Shown: positions 23,447 to 33,575 of the stretch, one piece after another | How the letters are laid out: every line of letters starts with the position of its first letter | How positions within the stretch are numbered: position 1 is the first letter of the stretch | Source: Chromera velia | Lineage: Eukaryota > Sar > Chromeraceae | Direction: 5' to 3' | DNA length: 64,000 bases | Assembly: GCA_018398765.1 (NCBI GenBank) | Contig: JAHBMJ010003498.1 | Coordinates: forward strand, 26,362 to 90,361 | The notes under the pieces: model-generated | Seen by the model: only the letters and a program-made list of their open reading frames with translations | Told to the model about the DNA's origin: nothing | The model's database searches: none | Program-made: the position numbers and the translations under genes

Positions 23447-24529
23447 CGCGCGTGTGTGTGTACCCGTGTGCGCGTGTAACCATGGAGTGTGCAGACGTGT
23501 GGCAATGAAGATGCGTAAAGGATCGGTACCGCTGCACGGCGTTCTCATTTTGAACATTCAGCAAAGAAGACGCATGCGCATGCACAGACCGACGACTATT
23601 CTCGCTCTGGTCTGAACACAGCCGACAAACAAAAAGCCGACCTTTGATCTGACGTTGTGCAGGGCGAAGGATACCATTCTGCACACCTGCACGGTGAAGC
23701 GGAAGAACAAGAGCGCTGTCGTCAGAACGTCCTGCACCTCCTCTTCCTCCTCGACCTCGTCAGTCCAATTCTCATCCGCGTCCCCCTCAAATCGCGCTGC
23801 GGCAGCCCCTCCCTTCCCCTTCCCCGCCTTCACAAGAAGTTTCTTCACCCCCTCAACCTGCCGTCTCTCGTAGTTCACCGTCTCCAGATGCTCTTTGCAG
23901 GCCAGCCCGAAGAGCACCAGGCACAGGCAGAGCACACCGAGGTCGAACAGGTTGGACGCGTGACTGCAGTAGCTCCCCCCCTGCAAAGAGAAAGCAAATG
24001 AAAAGATGTTAAGTTAAGCCCCATCTGATCACAAGAGGGTTGCCGGAGATTAAAGAGCCCGGGAACAGACCAGCACATTGTCTTTTGATGACAGCCCCAC
24101 CCAACACCCCCAACTGACCTGCATTGCAAATCGCAGCAAAACCTCCACGAGAACCATGAAGGTCATCAGTCCCTCGAGACAAAGAAGCAAGACGTCGGGG
24201 GGCTCATCGCTGTTCAGGGTCCGATAGAGGACGTAGCTGTTCACAGCAAGCATACTGCCGAAGACATACACTGCCGCTCGGGAAAAGTAGAGTCTCTTTG
24301 CAACTGTCTGTAGGAACTCTTTCCACTCAACAGACCGTGTATACAGCAGCACCCTCTTGTTGTGCTTGTCCACCATGGCATGCGCAACATCATCAGGAAC
24401 CCTGGCTGCCCAGAGCTGAACCTTTAGAGGCGTCTCAGTCTCTCCCTCGTGCTCCTCTTGATCGTCATCTGCGTACCCATCCATCTCCCCCCCGTTTGAT
24501 TCTCTCTCTCCAGGAGTCTTCCTCTGCAT
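22676..24529 (-). CDS. Four-helix voltage-sensor-like membrane protein
   Basis: Exon 1 is 24529-24119 and exon 2 is 23980-23642 (phase 0 joins; start ATG 24527-24529). A third exon at about 22830-22676 is tentative: frame ...RLEMMDRIRILRSY..., stop TGA. After an acidic N-terminus (about 60 aa) there are four predicted membrane segments: S1 AAVYVFGSMLAVNSYVLY; S2 DVLLLCLEGLMTFMVLVEVLL with acidic residues; S3 SNLFDLGVLCLCLVLFGLA with the N..D pattern of voltage sensors; an acidic loop; S4-like ALLFFRFTVQVCRMVSFAL with spaced Arg. No pore helix or selectivity filter was seen. This fits a pore-less voltage-sensor domain protein (Hv1/TMEM266-like layout) by architecture only. S4 has few arginines, so a voltage-sensing role is uncertain. 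The last intron holds long CA/GT arrays. Confidence 0.65.
23101..23460. repeat. CA / CATA / ACTTAC and GT microsatellites
   Basis: (CA)n at 23128-23160, CATA/CGTA units 23161-23205, ACACTT units 23212-23262, (CA)n to 23282, and (GT)n at about 23403-23445. Confidence 0.9.
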
Positions 24530-25324
24530 TCTGTGTATTTCAACTCCACAGCCGTCTCCTCGTCGATGTTATCCTTTTACGGTGTTCTCTTTCCCTCTCC
24601 GCTCCGAAATGAAGATGCCTTGCAGGGCTCAATCAAAACTCTAGGTGCTGAAGTTGAAAGCTCTCACAGCCTTACAAACATATTCTCCGCTTTCAAACGC
24701 AGCGACAAAACTCAACTCTCCTGTACACTCTCCTCGATCACAAACTCGGAAGGTTTGCATGCGAATTCCCGCATCACTGCCCACACGATTCCAGAGTCCA
24801 CACAAAAGACCGAATTGAGTTGATCTTGCCTGTTGATACGGGGTGAGAATGGAACGGAGTACGATGGATTGTGAAAAGGCAGCCGAAGATATTAATAGCT
24901 TTGCCTGGTACTTTGCCCAACCACATGATTTCGAGAAGGAGCTAGCTCCGCGACGTCGCTCGGCTTAAGCGCGCGCGTGCGTCAGATGGAGACGGCGAGA
25001 CGGCTACTTGAAAAGTAAGGGGAGAGAGATACCTTTCAAGTGACTAAGTTAGTGCTGCCACTGCATGGGTCTGGTTAATGCGAGCGGAAGGGCAATTGCT
25101 CCCGACCAGAACACTCGAACACTGGCACCATTCCCGTGACATGAAGGACGTCAGGAACTTTCGCGAGCTTGTGGCGTGTTCTGAAGACGTATGATCCAGC
25201 GGAAGATTGATGTCAAAAAGAGTGAATTAAGAGCAATCCGGCGAAATGCACAAAGAAAGAGTGAATGCTTGAAGCCATTCGGACCTTGTTCTTCAGAGAC
25301 TGCTGTTCATAATTAGTCTGCAGC
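24530..25324. promoter_or_regulatory. Divergent intergenic (probable bidirectional promoter) region
   Basis: The start codons of the voltage-sensor-like gene (-) and the peptidase gene (+) face away from each other across 795 bp with no ORF of interest. Both promoters must lie here if the models are right. No defined motif could be assigned. Confidence 0.45.
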
Positions 25325-26943
25325 ATGTTGATGGTTACGGGGAGTCAACGAGCTGTTGTGCAAGCGTGCAAGGCTCGTGTCCAGTCTCCCCGTCTCCTCT
25401 CGGACTTTCTGTCAGGGAGACGGCAGGGCACAACCAAAACCGCGGCGAGCCCGAGCTCTTCCCTCCTCTTCACGCGCTTCGAGCAGAGACGATTCTTCTG
25501 GGGATTCGGAAAACGGGTCAGTTGGTAGCCGGAAGAGATCTGCGAGTAGTTTTCTCATCCGTCTACATATGCATGCCTCTTCAAACAGAAACCCATGTGG
25601 TTTTTCGTATTTCGGACGCTGACTCTTTCTTTGTTCAGGTCGAAGAGTCTGGGCTTCTCTGTCTCCCAGGACTCCACAAACCCCCAAATTTCCTTCAATT
25701 GGCGGAGACGGCCGTGAGAGACGCTGAGGCCATTCTCAAGGACGCCAACACATCCCCAGGACGCCCTAGAGTGCTGGTCAATGCGCTAGACTCCGTCTCC
25801 AATCTCCTATGCAAGGTGGCCGACTCTGCCGAACTAATCCGGTCAGTGTACTGTAATCCCTGGCTAATGATGAAAGGGACAACAGAAAGACAGGTTGCCT
25901 GCCGAAACAGATCGATAACCCGCACGAAACTGAGACACTGTTGGATGGCAATCTGCATGTGTCGTCTCTTTTTTGGCCCGCACGACGGACCTGCTGCGTA
26001 CGTCCTGTACGTTTTTCCATGTCCTCCTTTGCGCCATGCAGAAACGTTCACCCAAAGCGCGAGTGGAGAGATGCGGCTGATCAGGCAGTTGTGCGGGTCT
26101 CGAGCTTCATCGACAGTGTGAATCTCGACGAGACGCTGTACGAGTCCCTGAGGTCATCTGAGAATTCGTCGGAACTCGGCAGCCTCACTGAGGAGGAGAA
26201 AATTGTCAGTCAGTCAGCCAGCTTTCCAAATGGCAGTCTCTTTCAAATCTTTCTGAAGAAGAAACGAGAAGCATGAGTTCAATTTCGAACTACAGTGCTT
26301 GGATGTATCAGCAAAGGTAGTTTCTTGCAATCCAGAATGTATTTTCCCCCCGCTCTTTGTGCCGGTGGGAGTCCGTCCGTCCGTCTTCCTTTGTTTTGTT
26401 TTGCTTTGAGAGAATTATAGCGAAAACCCTTTTCCTCTTCTTTTTCTTCTTGTTCTTGTTTCTCTCAGGTGCTGAAGAACATGAGGGAAGCGATGGAACA
26501 GCAGGGCGTGCACCTGACGGGAGATGCAAAAGTGAGCCCAGAGGCCCTCCAGATGGAGAAGTCGATTGGCTGCTCTTGCTTTTACTCTCTGCTTCTGAGA
26601 ACGCCCTGGTGCGTTGCGTAGTAGCCATCCTCTCTTTGGCATGTTGAGTTTGCTCGACGACGAATGGGAGTCTGTCTGTGCCCCCCCTCTACCCTCCCTT
26701 ACTTTTCCGTTGTCTCTGGTTTTCCTGCACTTTTCTCTTTGCAGAATGAATGTCTTTTCCTTCTGGCGAAAAGCACTGAGGTGTGCTTCAGCATCACTTC
26801 CCATGATGAGCGGGCATCGAGAGAAACACCAGTGACTGGAGGGGAGGGGCAGGGTCAGTAGAGACAGACAGAGACCATCGTTGCAAAGCCTGTCTGCGTT
26901 TGCAATCTCCTCGACTTTCGCCCCTCCTTTGCTGTCCATTCCC

Positions 26944-26998
<55 letters not shown>

Positions 26999-27628
26999 AC
27001 CATTTTGTTCTCTTGAGGGCGTCTGCGAAAGTGCTCATGGTCCATTGTGAAAAAATTTGAGGGGGCTTCGTTGATTAGTTTGTGTGCTTATGAGGAAAAA
27101 GATGTGCTTTTGTACGCAGGCGCGTGTGATTGTCTAGCTGTCTGGCTGTATCTAGCTGTATCTATCTATCTGTCGATCTATCTTTCTGTCTGTCTGCCTG
27201 TGTGTCTCTTGGCTGGGATTTTGAGATTAGACATTTGTGTGTGTGTGTGTGTGTGTGTGTGTGACCGTTTTGGAGCCTGCAATTTCTGTGTGTGTGCACC
27301 AAGTGAGTGCACTCCCCTCCCCTCCCCTCCCTTTTATGTCAGCAGACGGGAGCCTTTGGGTTGAAGAGAAGGAGCTGCTAGAGGCAGGAATCTCTCCAGA
27401 GGAAGTCGCGAGTCTGCCCCGGATAGGCGGGGCCTCTGTGCTGTCCTCCTCTCCTTCTGCCGTGATTTGTTCACTGGACCCTGACGGGCTTGTGGCACAA
27501 CAGCTGCTCTACGGGGGAAAGAATGCGACGCTGAGACAGAAAGTGTTCGAAGCGCAGAACAGAAAAGTGCCGGTAAGTTGGCTCATGCAGGTGAGCGAAG
27601 TCACCGTCTTGTATGCGTTTTGCCTGTC

Positions 27629-27684
<56 letters not shown>

Positions 27685-30600
27685 AGGAGCTTTGACTTCC
27701 ATACTTTCGTGGAGATAACAATGGAATGAAATTCGGTTCACACTCTATCTATCCTCTCAGCCTCTTCTTCGCTTTCGCTGCTTCTCCCTTCTCCTTTTTG
27801 TTCTCCATAAGTCTCAATCTTCTGCTTCGTTGTCGTTTCCCTTGCAGAACAAAGAGCAGGGTCTTCTGGAACTCCTCACTTGTCGGCAACGGCTTGCTCA
27901 AATGAGGGGGTACCGTGACTGGAAAACATTTGCGCTTCGGTGAGTTCAGCCGTGTTGTCTTTCCTCTTACCTTTTCATCTTTCTTCTCTCTTGCTTCATC
28001 GAAATGAGGAATTTGAAAGCAGTCAAATCTGTGGGGTGCATTTGTGGTCTTCCGCATGTCTGCTCTATGTGCCTGCATGCTGGGCATAAATTTTCCGTCT
28101 TCTCTCATTGGGGCCAAATCTTCTCATGTTTTCTATGTGTCCATTCTCTGTCTTTTTCTGTTGTGCCTGCAGCGAGTCTGTAGTGAGGCAACCTGAGTGT
28201 GTGGTGCACTTTCTTCGGAAGTGTGTCACGATGCTGGAGGTATGTGGGAAGGCTTCTGTGTGTCGCAGTCGAGTTTCTTTTTATTCATAGTTGTCTCCGA
28301 CGTTGGGATAGCGAAAGTTGCGAGAAAGAACTTCTCTCCGAACACCCCAGCTGTATTCTGGAAGGAAACGATTGGATGCATGAAAGCGCGTCCATGAGCC
28401 TGCGATTCTCTGGGATTCCTGTTTTGCTTTTTCGTAGGAGTTTTGCCCTTTGTATCTTTAAAGTCTCATGCCGATCTGTGAAGTGCCTTCTGTCTCAGCC
28501 TGACTTGTTTCATGAACGCAGAAGGGTCTTGTAGAGGAACTGAGAGCTTTGGCTGCTCTGAAGGCAGACTTGAGACGGGAGAGAGGAGAGGGGGACGGGG
28601 AGACTCTGGGAGTTCTCTGTCCTTGGGACATCCCCTTTCTCACATCGGTATACAAGGACAGACACTTCAGGGATGTGGCCTCTGAAATGCAGTCAGTCAG
28701 ACAGGCAGGCACACAGGCAGGCAATGTTTCCAGCTTGCTTTCATTCTTTTGCCTCCAGAATCGACAACAGAGTCAAAGAACTTGTGCATTTTTGGCTCGA
28801 TCGGACGTTTTTGTGTCCATGGAGCGGATCAAAAAGACACAGTTGGCATCCCCTATGAGAGGAAGCCAAAAACCAAACAGACAGCCCAAGCAGAGCTTTT
28901 TGACGGAAAGAAAAGAATGCTGGGATATCTTTGTGGCTCATTGTTGCGCAGTGTCGACGTGTTTTCTGTGAGTGAGTGAGTGAGTGAGTGAGTGAGTGAG
29001 TGAGTGAGTGATGACTAGGGTTGTCACGGGGCCAAATCTCCGTCCTTGTTGTATACCTCACCTCAGTCGCCCGTTGTTTGGGAATCCTGCCTAGAGGAAT
29101 CACCTTTGGTTGCCGATGAAAAGCTCCATTGGTCCCAATGCTCGCTTGCACTCATGCATGGATCATGTCGTTGTTGTCTGCAGAAATTTCCTGAGTCTGC
29201 AGAGTCTGTTGGACGGTGTCCAAGTCGCTTTCCGTTCTCTTTTTGGTCTGGAACTTCACAGAGAGATTCCCTTGGAAGGAGAAGTCTGGCACTTCTCCGT
29301 CCTTAAATATTCAGTCAGGGACCCTTCAAGAAAAGAGGGACAGGCCCTGGGGACTCTGTACCTAGACCTCTTCTCCCGATTTCCGAAGAACATTCCCTCA
29401 GCCCAGTTCACTCTCGTCTGCTCCAAAGATCTGAGCTACGAGAGGGAAAGGGAATGGCCTGTGGGGGGGTCTCTTGGAAAGATGCACGTGATTAACATCG
29501 AGGGATTTTCTGAAACCGCACCGAGTACACAGGAAGGTGAAGCCAATCAGCAAAAGAGACCTTGGCAGATGCCTGCGACTGCTCTGGTGAGCGACTTCTA
29601 CCTTGACCCCTCTGCTTTTCCTCAGGGTCTTCCTGAAGACAGCAGAGACCGAGAGAAGACCTTGGGGGAACTTCTTCGAACAACGCGACTGAATGTCTCG
29701 TCAGGTGGGATTGAGCACACATACACATGAACGTACAGATAGATACACTTGTCTCTGAGCACACAAGTCCGAGTCTCTCCATTCTCCATCGTTCGGCAAG
29801 ACTTACCGAGTGGTCAATTGTTGTGAGGATTTTTTCAGAAAGGGGCGGAGAGGCGTTGAGGAAATATTGTGGCATCCTGTCTTCTTTGAGAGTTTTCTTC
29901 TCTTCTGCGTCTCTCCGGACACCCTTGAATGTTCGGGTTGATCCCCCTTCTTGTCTCTTTTTTCTTTTTCTCAATGACATCTTTCTTCGTCTTCTCTCTC
30001 TCCCTCCCTCCCTCTCCCTCCCTCTCCCTTCTTCTCCCTCTTCCGCCCTCTCCCTCTTCCGCCCTCTCCCTCCATCTCCCTCTCTCGCCCTCCCTCTCCC
30101 TCCCTCGTTTTGCCTTCCTTAACTCGCTTTCCAGCTCTAACGCAGATGCTGTCCTGTAAACTTGCGCATCTGCAGGCCGCACGCACTCTTGAATGGTCGC
30201 TGAGCAGCGCATTTGTACAAAAGAAGGGCATCTGTGCATTAAGCAAATCCCGGACTACTCTTAAATTTTCTCTTTTTGTGTCTTTTCCATCTTGCAGCGA
30301 AGACTTTTTTCCACGAACTCGGCCACGTGACTCACTCTCTCCTCTCTCGAACGAACCTCCAACATCTGGCAGGCACGAGGGGAGCGATCGATTTCGTGGA
30401 GTTTCCCTCTCACCTCTTTGAACACTTTGTGACAGACCCTGGGTGCTTGAAGATGTTCGCTCGAGACGCGCAGGGCAACCCCCCATCAGAGGATTTGCTC
30501 GGACGATTCTCGAAAGGGAGACATCTGTTTGGACATCTGGAAGCAATGCAACAAGTCGTCTACGCACTTGCTGACCAGGTCAGTCAGTCAGTCAGTCAGT

Positions 30601-30745
30601 CAGTCAGTCAGACAAGACGAAGCATGACTTTAGGATGGACATCATCCATTCTGGCTCGATCTGCACGGATGTGGATGTGGGCAGTGCAGTATGAGCGAGG
30701 GAGGTGGTTTATTCCCCACTTTACCGAGTTTCCTCCGTCTCTCCC

Positions 30746-30779
<34 letters not shown>

Positions 30780-31286
30780 CGTGTCAAGTTTTTTCGTGGC
30801 CTGTCTGTCGGTCTACCTATTTGTTTCTCTGCTGCAGAGGTGACTGAATCCTGCTTTGGAGTCTGCCTTTCCTTTCAAGGATTGTCCACTCGATTTCGCT
30901 CGCTCCCCTGTGCCTGCAGGCCTTCTACTCGATTGAGCTGTCTGCAGACGGCCAGAGTGTGCAGCTGGAACCCGGGCGGCTGCAGAAGCACATAGAGGAA
31001 AGCCTCGGCAGAGAGGCCGTCTTAGGAGAGACCCCAAGGGGAGTACCCTCTCAGGGCACGGTGGTGGACCTGGTGGGGCTGCCTGCGATGACATCCTTCG
31101 ACCACCTGGTGCACTATGGGGGCAGCTACTATTGCTACATTTTCTGCAGGTGAGTGAGCTAGGTGCATGGGGAGGTGAGGGGAGTTGGAGATTGGTCGGT
31201 CTCTCTGCCCTGTCTTTCGTTCATCTTTCTCTCTGTCTCTGTCTCTGTCTCCCTCGCTCTCTCTCTCTCTCTCTTTCTCTTTTTTT

Positions 31287-31337
<51 letters not shown>

Positions 31338-31368
31338 CCCTGCCGTTTCTCTCACTCTCTATCCCGCC

Positions 31369-31410
<42 letters not shown>

Positions 31411-31766
31411 ATGTGTGCGTGTGTGTGTGTGTTTGTCTCTCTAGAAGAGAGGAAGGCGACGAAGAAAGAAGGGCAACCGAACAATGAAAAAAAGAAAGAC
31501 AGGCAGACAGAGAGACAGGGACAAACAGAAAGTAGACGGAAAGAAACAAACAAACAAACAGAAAAAGAAAGAAAGAAAAAGAGAGAGAGAGAGAGGGAGA
31601 GACAAAAAGAAAAAAAAAAAGAAACAAACGAACAAACAAACAAACAAGGGAGGAAGGAAGGAAGGAAGGAGGGAGGGAGGGAAGGAAGGAAGGAGGGAAG
31701 GAAGGAAGCAATGAAGGAAGGAAGGAAGGAAGGAAGGAAGGAAACACTAACACACGCACGCACACA

Positions 31767-31807
<41 letters not shown>

Positions 31808-32554
31808 GACTGTTTATATTGAGGAAGACCGAAGGCCGGGAGCGTCTGAAGGGCCTGCAGGGCTGCAGGATGAAATTGTGATTCAGTTCGATCTTCTGCT
31901 ATCGAAGAAGTTCTCTTGGTAGACTTTTTGTCCTTGGGCCAGTCCTCCTCCTCCTGGTTTCTGAATCGCCGCTTGTCCCCCTGCTGAGCTGAGCGACATC
32001 CCAATTTTGTTCCTGGCAGACATTGCTTTTTGTGAAGTGTTTTGCACATCGAGTGGACAAGTTGGCGTTTTCAGTTCGTCTACTCATGGAGAGCTGGATT
32101 TGATTTGACTGCTTAATTCTGCAGGATCCTGGCTGCCCATGTGTGGAAAGAGGAATTCAGTCGTGATCCGTGGGGAAGGGAGGTGGGACAGAGACTCCGT
32201 CAGATGTTTGCACAGGTACGTGTGTCCGTATCCCATTCTGCCGCCTTCGCGTTCTTTCCTATGCTTACATACAAAGCCGTTTTCCCGTCTGGGCCAGATC
32301 TTTCCGGCATCTGTGTCTCTTATTTAGCATGGCACAATACTTCCAGTAAAAATATATTTTTGATAGTTGATATGTTTGCCTGCTTGCCTCTTACTTCCTT
32401 GCAGGGTTCGCTGGAGTCTTCATTGCGTGTTGTGCGTCAGCTTTTGGAAGATGAAAAGCAGTTGTCTCTTAATCACGACATGCCAGAAGAAATTCCTCTT
32501 CAGCCTTTTTTGTCTGAACTTGAGTCATCGCTTCCCCAGGGAGAAGAAATGTAA
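25325..32554 (+). CDS. MIPEP: Mitochondrial intermediate peptidase (M3A zinc metallopeptidase)
   Basis: Fourteen exons, all phase-consistent: 25325-25516, 25639-25841, 26042-26204, 26469-26531, 26745-26853, 27343-27572, 27848-27939, 28173-28239, 28522-28691, 29184-29704, 30298-30578, 30920-31149, 32125-32215, 32405-32554 (853 aa; human enzyme 713). Exon 1 is an Arg-rich, acid-poor presequence ending FFWGFGKR, as expected for mitochondrial import. Exon 2 (GLLCLPGLHKPPNFLQLAE) matches the conserved start of the mature enzyme. Exon 11 has the zinc site HELGH at 30312-30326 and the downstream Glu in DFVEFPSHLFEH. Exon 12 carries HLVHYGGSYYCY, the conserved His/Tyr substrate-binding segment. The enzyme removes an octapeptide from imported precursors after the main processing peptidase. 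Exon 5 to 6 (Gly/Ser/Thr-rich, about 50 aa) is diverged from animal enzymes. Confidence 0.95.
26947..26997. repeat. (GT)n microsatellite in peptidase intron
   Basis: An uninterrupted GT tract of about 50 bases lies in the intron between exons 5 and 6. Further GT tracts are at 27236-27263 and 27651-27681. Confidence 0.9.
28971..29011. repeat. (GTGA)n array in peptidase intron 9
   Basis: About nine GTGA units follow TTTTCT. The array starts with a donor-like GTGAGT although no exon is needed immediately before it. Confidence 0.85.
30579..30611. repeat. (GTCA)n array starting at the exon 11 splice donor
   Basis: Exon 11 ends ...GCTGACCAG at 30578 and the intron opens directly with about eight GTCA units, so the donor GTCAGT is itself the first unit and a half of the array. 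A (CTGT)n array follows at 30745-30778 in the same intron. Confidence 0.9.
31150..32124. repeat. Intron 12 made largely of simple repeats
   Basis: Between exons 12 and 13 the intron holds CT tracts (31210-31400), GT-rich sequence (31400-31435), AAAC/AAAG/GA mixtures (31480-31650), GGAA/GGGA units (31650-31745), CA (31757-31784) and GA (31785-31806). Long ORFs here are artefacts of repeats. Confidence 0.85.
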
Positions 32555-33334
32555 GAAAGACCTGCCTTCTCTAGTGCCTTCTGGACCTTTTTGCATGTTA
32601 TTGATTATAATTTAAAAATTTGATATTTTCTTGGAAGCCGCATGTTGGATAATTAATCGGCATGGGGACGGGAAGTCAATCTTCCAGGCATAAATCCTAT
32701 CTTACTATCCTATTTGAAAAAATCTTTGTAAAAAAATTTCAAAATTGGTATATGCCAGGAGCTAGGCCCGGACTCCGACGGCTTTAGTCATTCATTCATT
32801 CATATATACTTACTTATCATATTGATTGATTAATTGATATCTAGGCTTGTATTTATTATGATACCAGCTACTAGCTAAGCTACTAGACACGGTGACTTAG
32901 GTCTTAGTTATACTTCTAATTATGCTTAAAGAACTAAGAATTCAAAACCATTATATAGTACGGTTAGGAGTTACTATTGGGCCCTTTGGGGGGGCGGTGG
33001 GTTACTGTCACTTTGGTAACCATGGGGCGGTAACTTGGGGGCCCAAAGGCCCCTACCACTAGCCCTACCACTACCGTGGTAGTTCGGGCCAAGACCCCAG
33101 CAAAGGATACAAAAAAAGCGCGACGCATGCATGGATTGAAAATGTCTCCTTCAAATCCGTTTCAACTTTCAAAAGTCAAGTTTCAAACAAAGGTCAACCT
33201 TACTTATAGTCAGAATTATAGAATCGTTTCTCTTTTGTCCCCTATCAGAGTAGACGGACAATTGACGAAGGCTGCAGTTCGGCAGTGATCAGTGTTTTTT
33301 CACTGTACTACAGTTTGGTAGTGCTTCCTCAAGA
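32555..33334. other. AT-rich intergenic DNA with a GC palindrome
   Basis: No gene seen. AT-rich to about 32960. It is followed by an imperfect palindrome at about 32975-33055, in which TTGGGCCCTTTGGGG faces CTTGGGGGCCCAAAGG around GGTTACTGTCACTTTGGTAACC. Confidence 0.5.
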
Positions 33335-33575
33335 GGGGGTCGAGGAGGCAGTGGAGTTGCAGGGGTCTCCCAAAGAGGGAGGGGGGGTGGTGGGGCTGCA
33401 GGAGGCTCCCGAGGAAGGAAGGGGGGCGCTGGAGCTGCAGGAGTCTCCCGAGGAGGGAAAGGGGGTGGTGGGGCTACAGGAGGTTCCCTAGGAGGGAGGG
33501 GGAGTGGTGGGGTTGCCGGGCTCTCCCGAGGAGGGAGGGGGGGTGGTGGGGCTGCAGGAGTCTCCCGAGGAGGGC
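33335..33575. repeat. GC-rich minisatellite, about 40-45 bp unit
   Basis: Five to six imperfect copies of a unit of the form GGGGCTGCAGGAGTCTCCCG followed by AGGAGGGAGGGGGGGTGGT. The unit is near a multiple of three, so it keeps an open frame (repeating ELQESPEEG-like residues) without being clearly coding. Confidence 0.85.

Noticed and set aside
28754-28858. Possible extra peptidase exon (IDNRVKELVHFWL)
   Set aside because: Its borders are plausible, but joining exon 9 (to 28691) directly to 29184 gives the right phase and the exact family spacing; this segment has no counterpart.
31132-31881. 249-aa ORF on + and antisense partners
   Set aside because: Built from CT, GT and GGAA microsatellites inside a peptidase intron.
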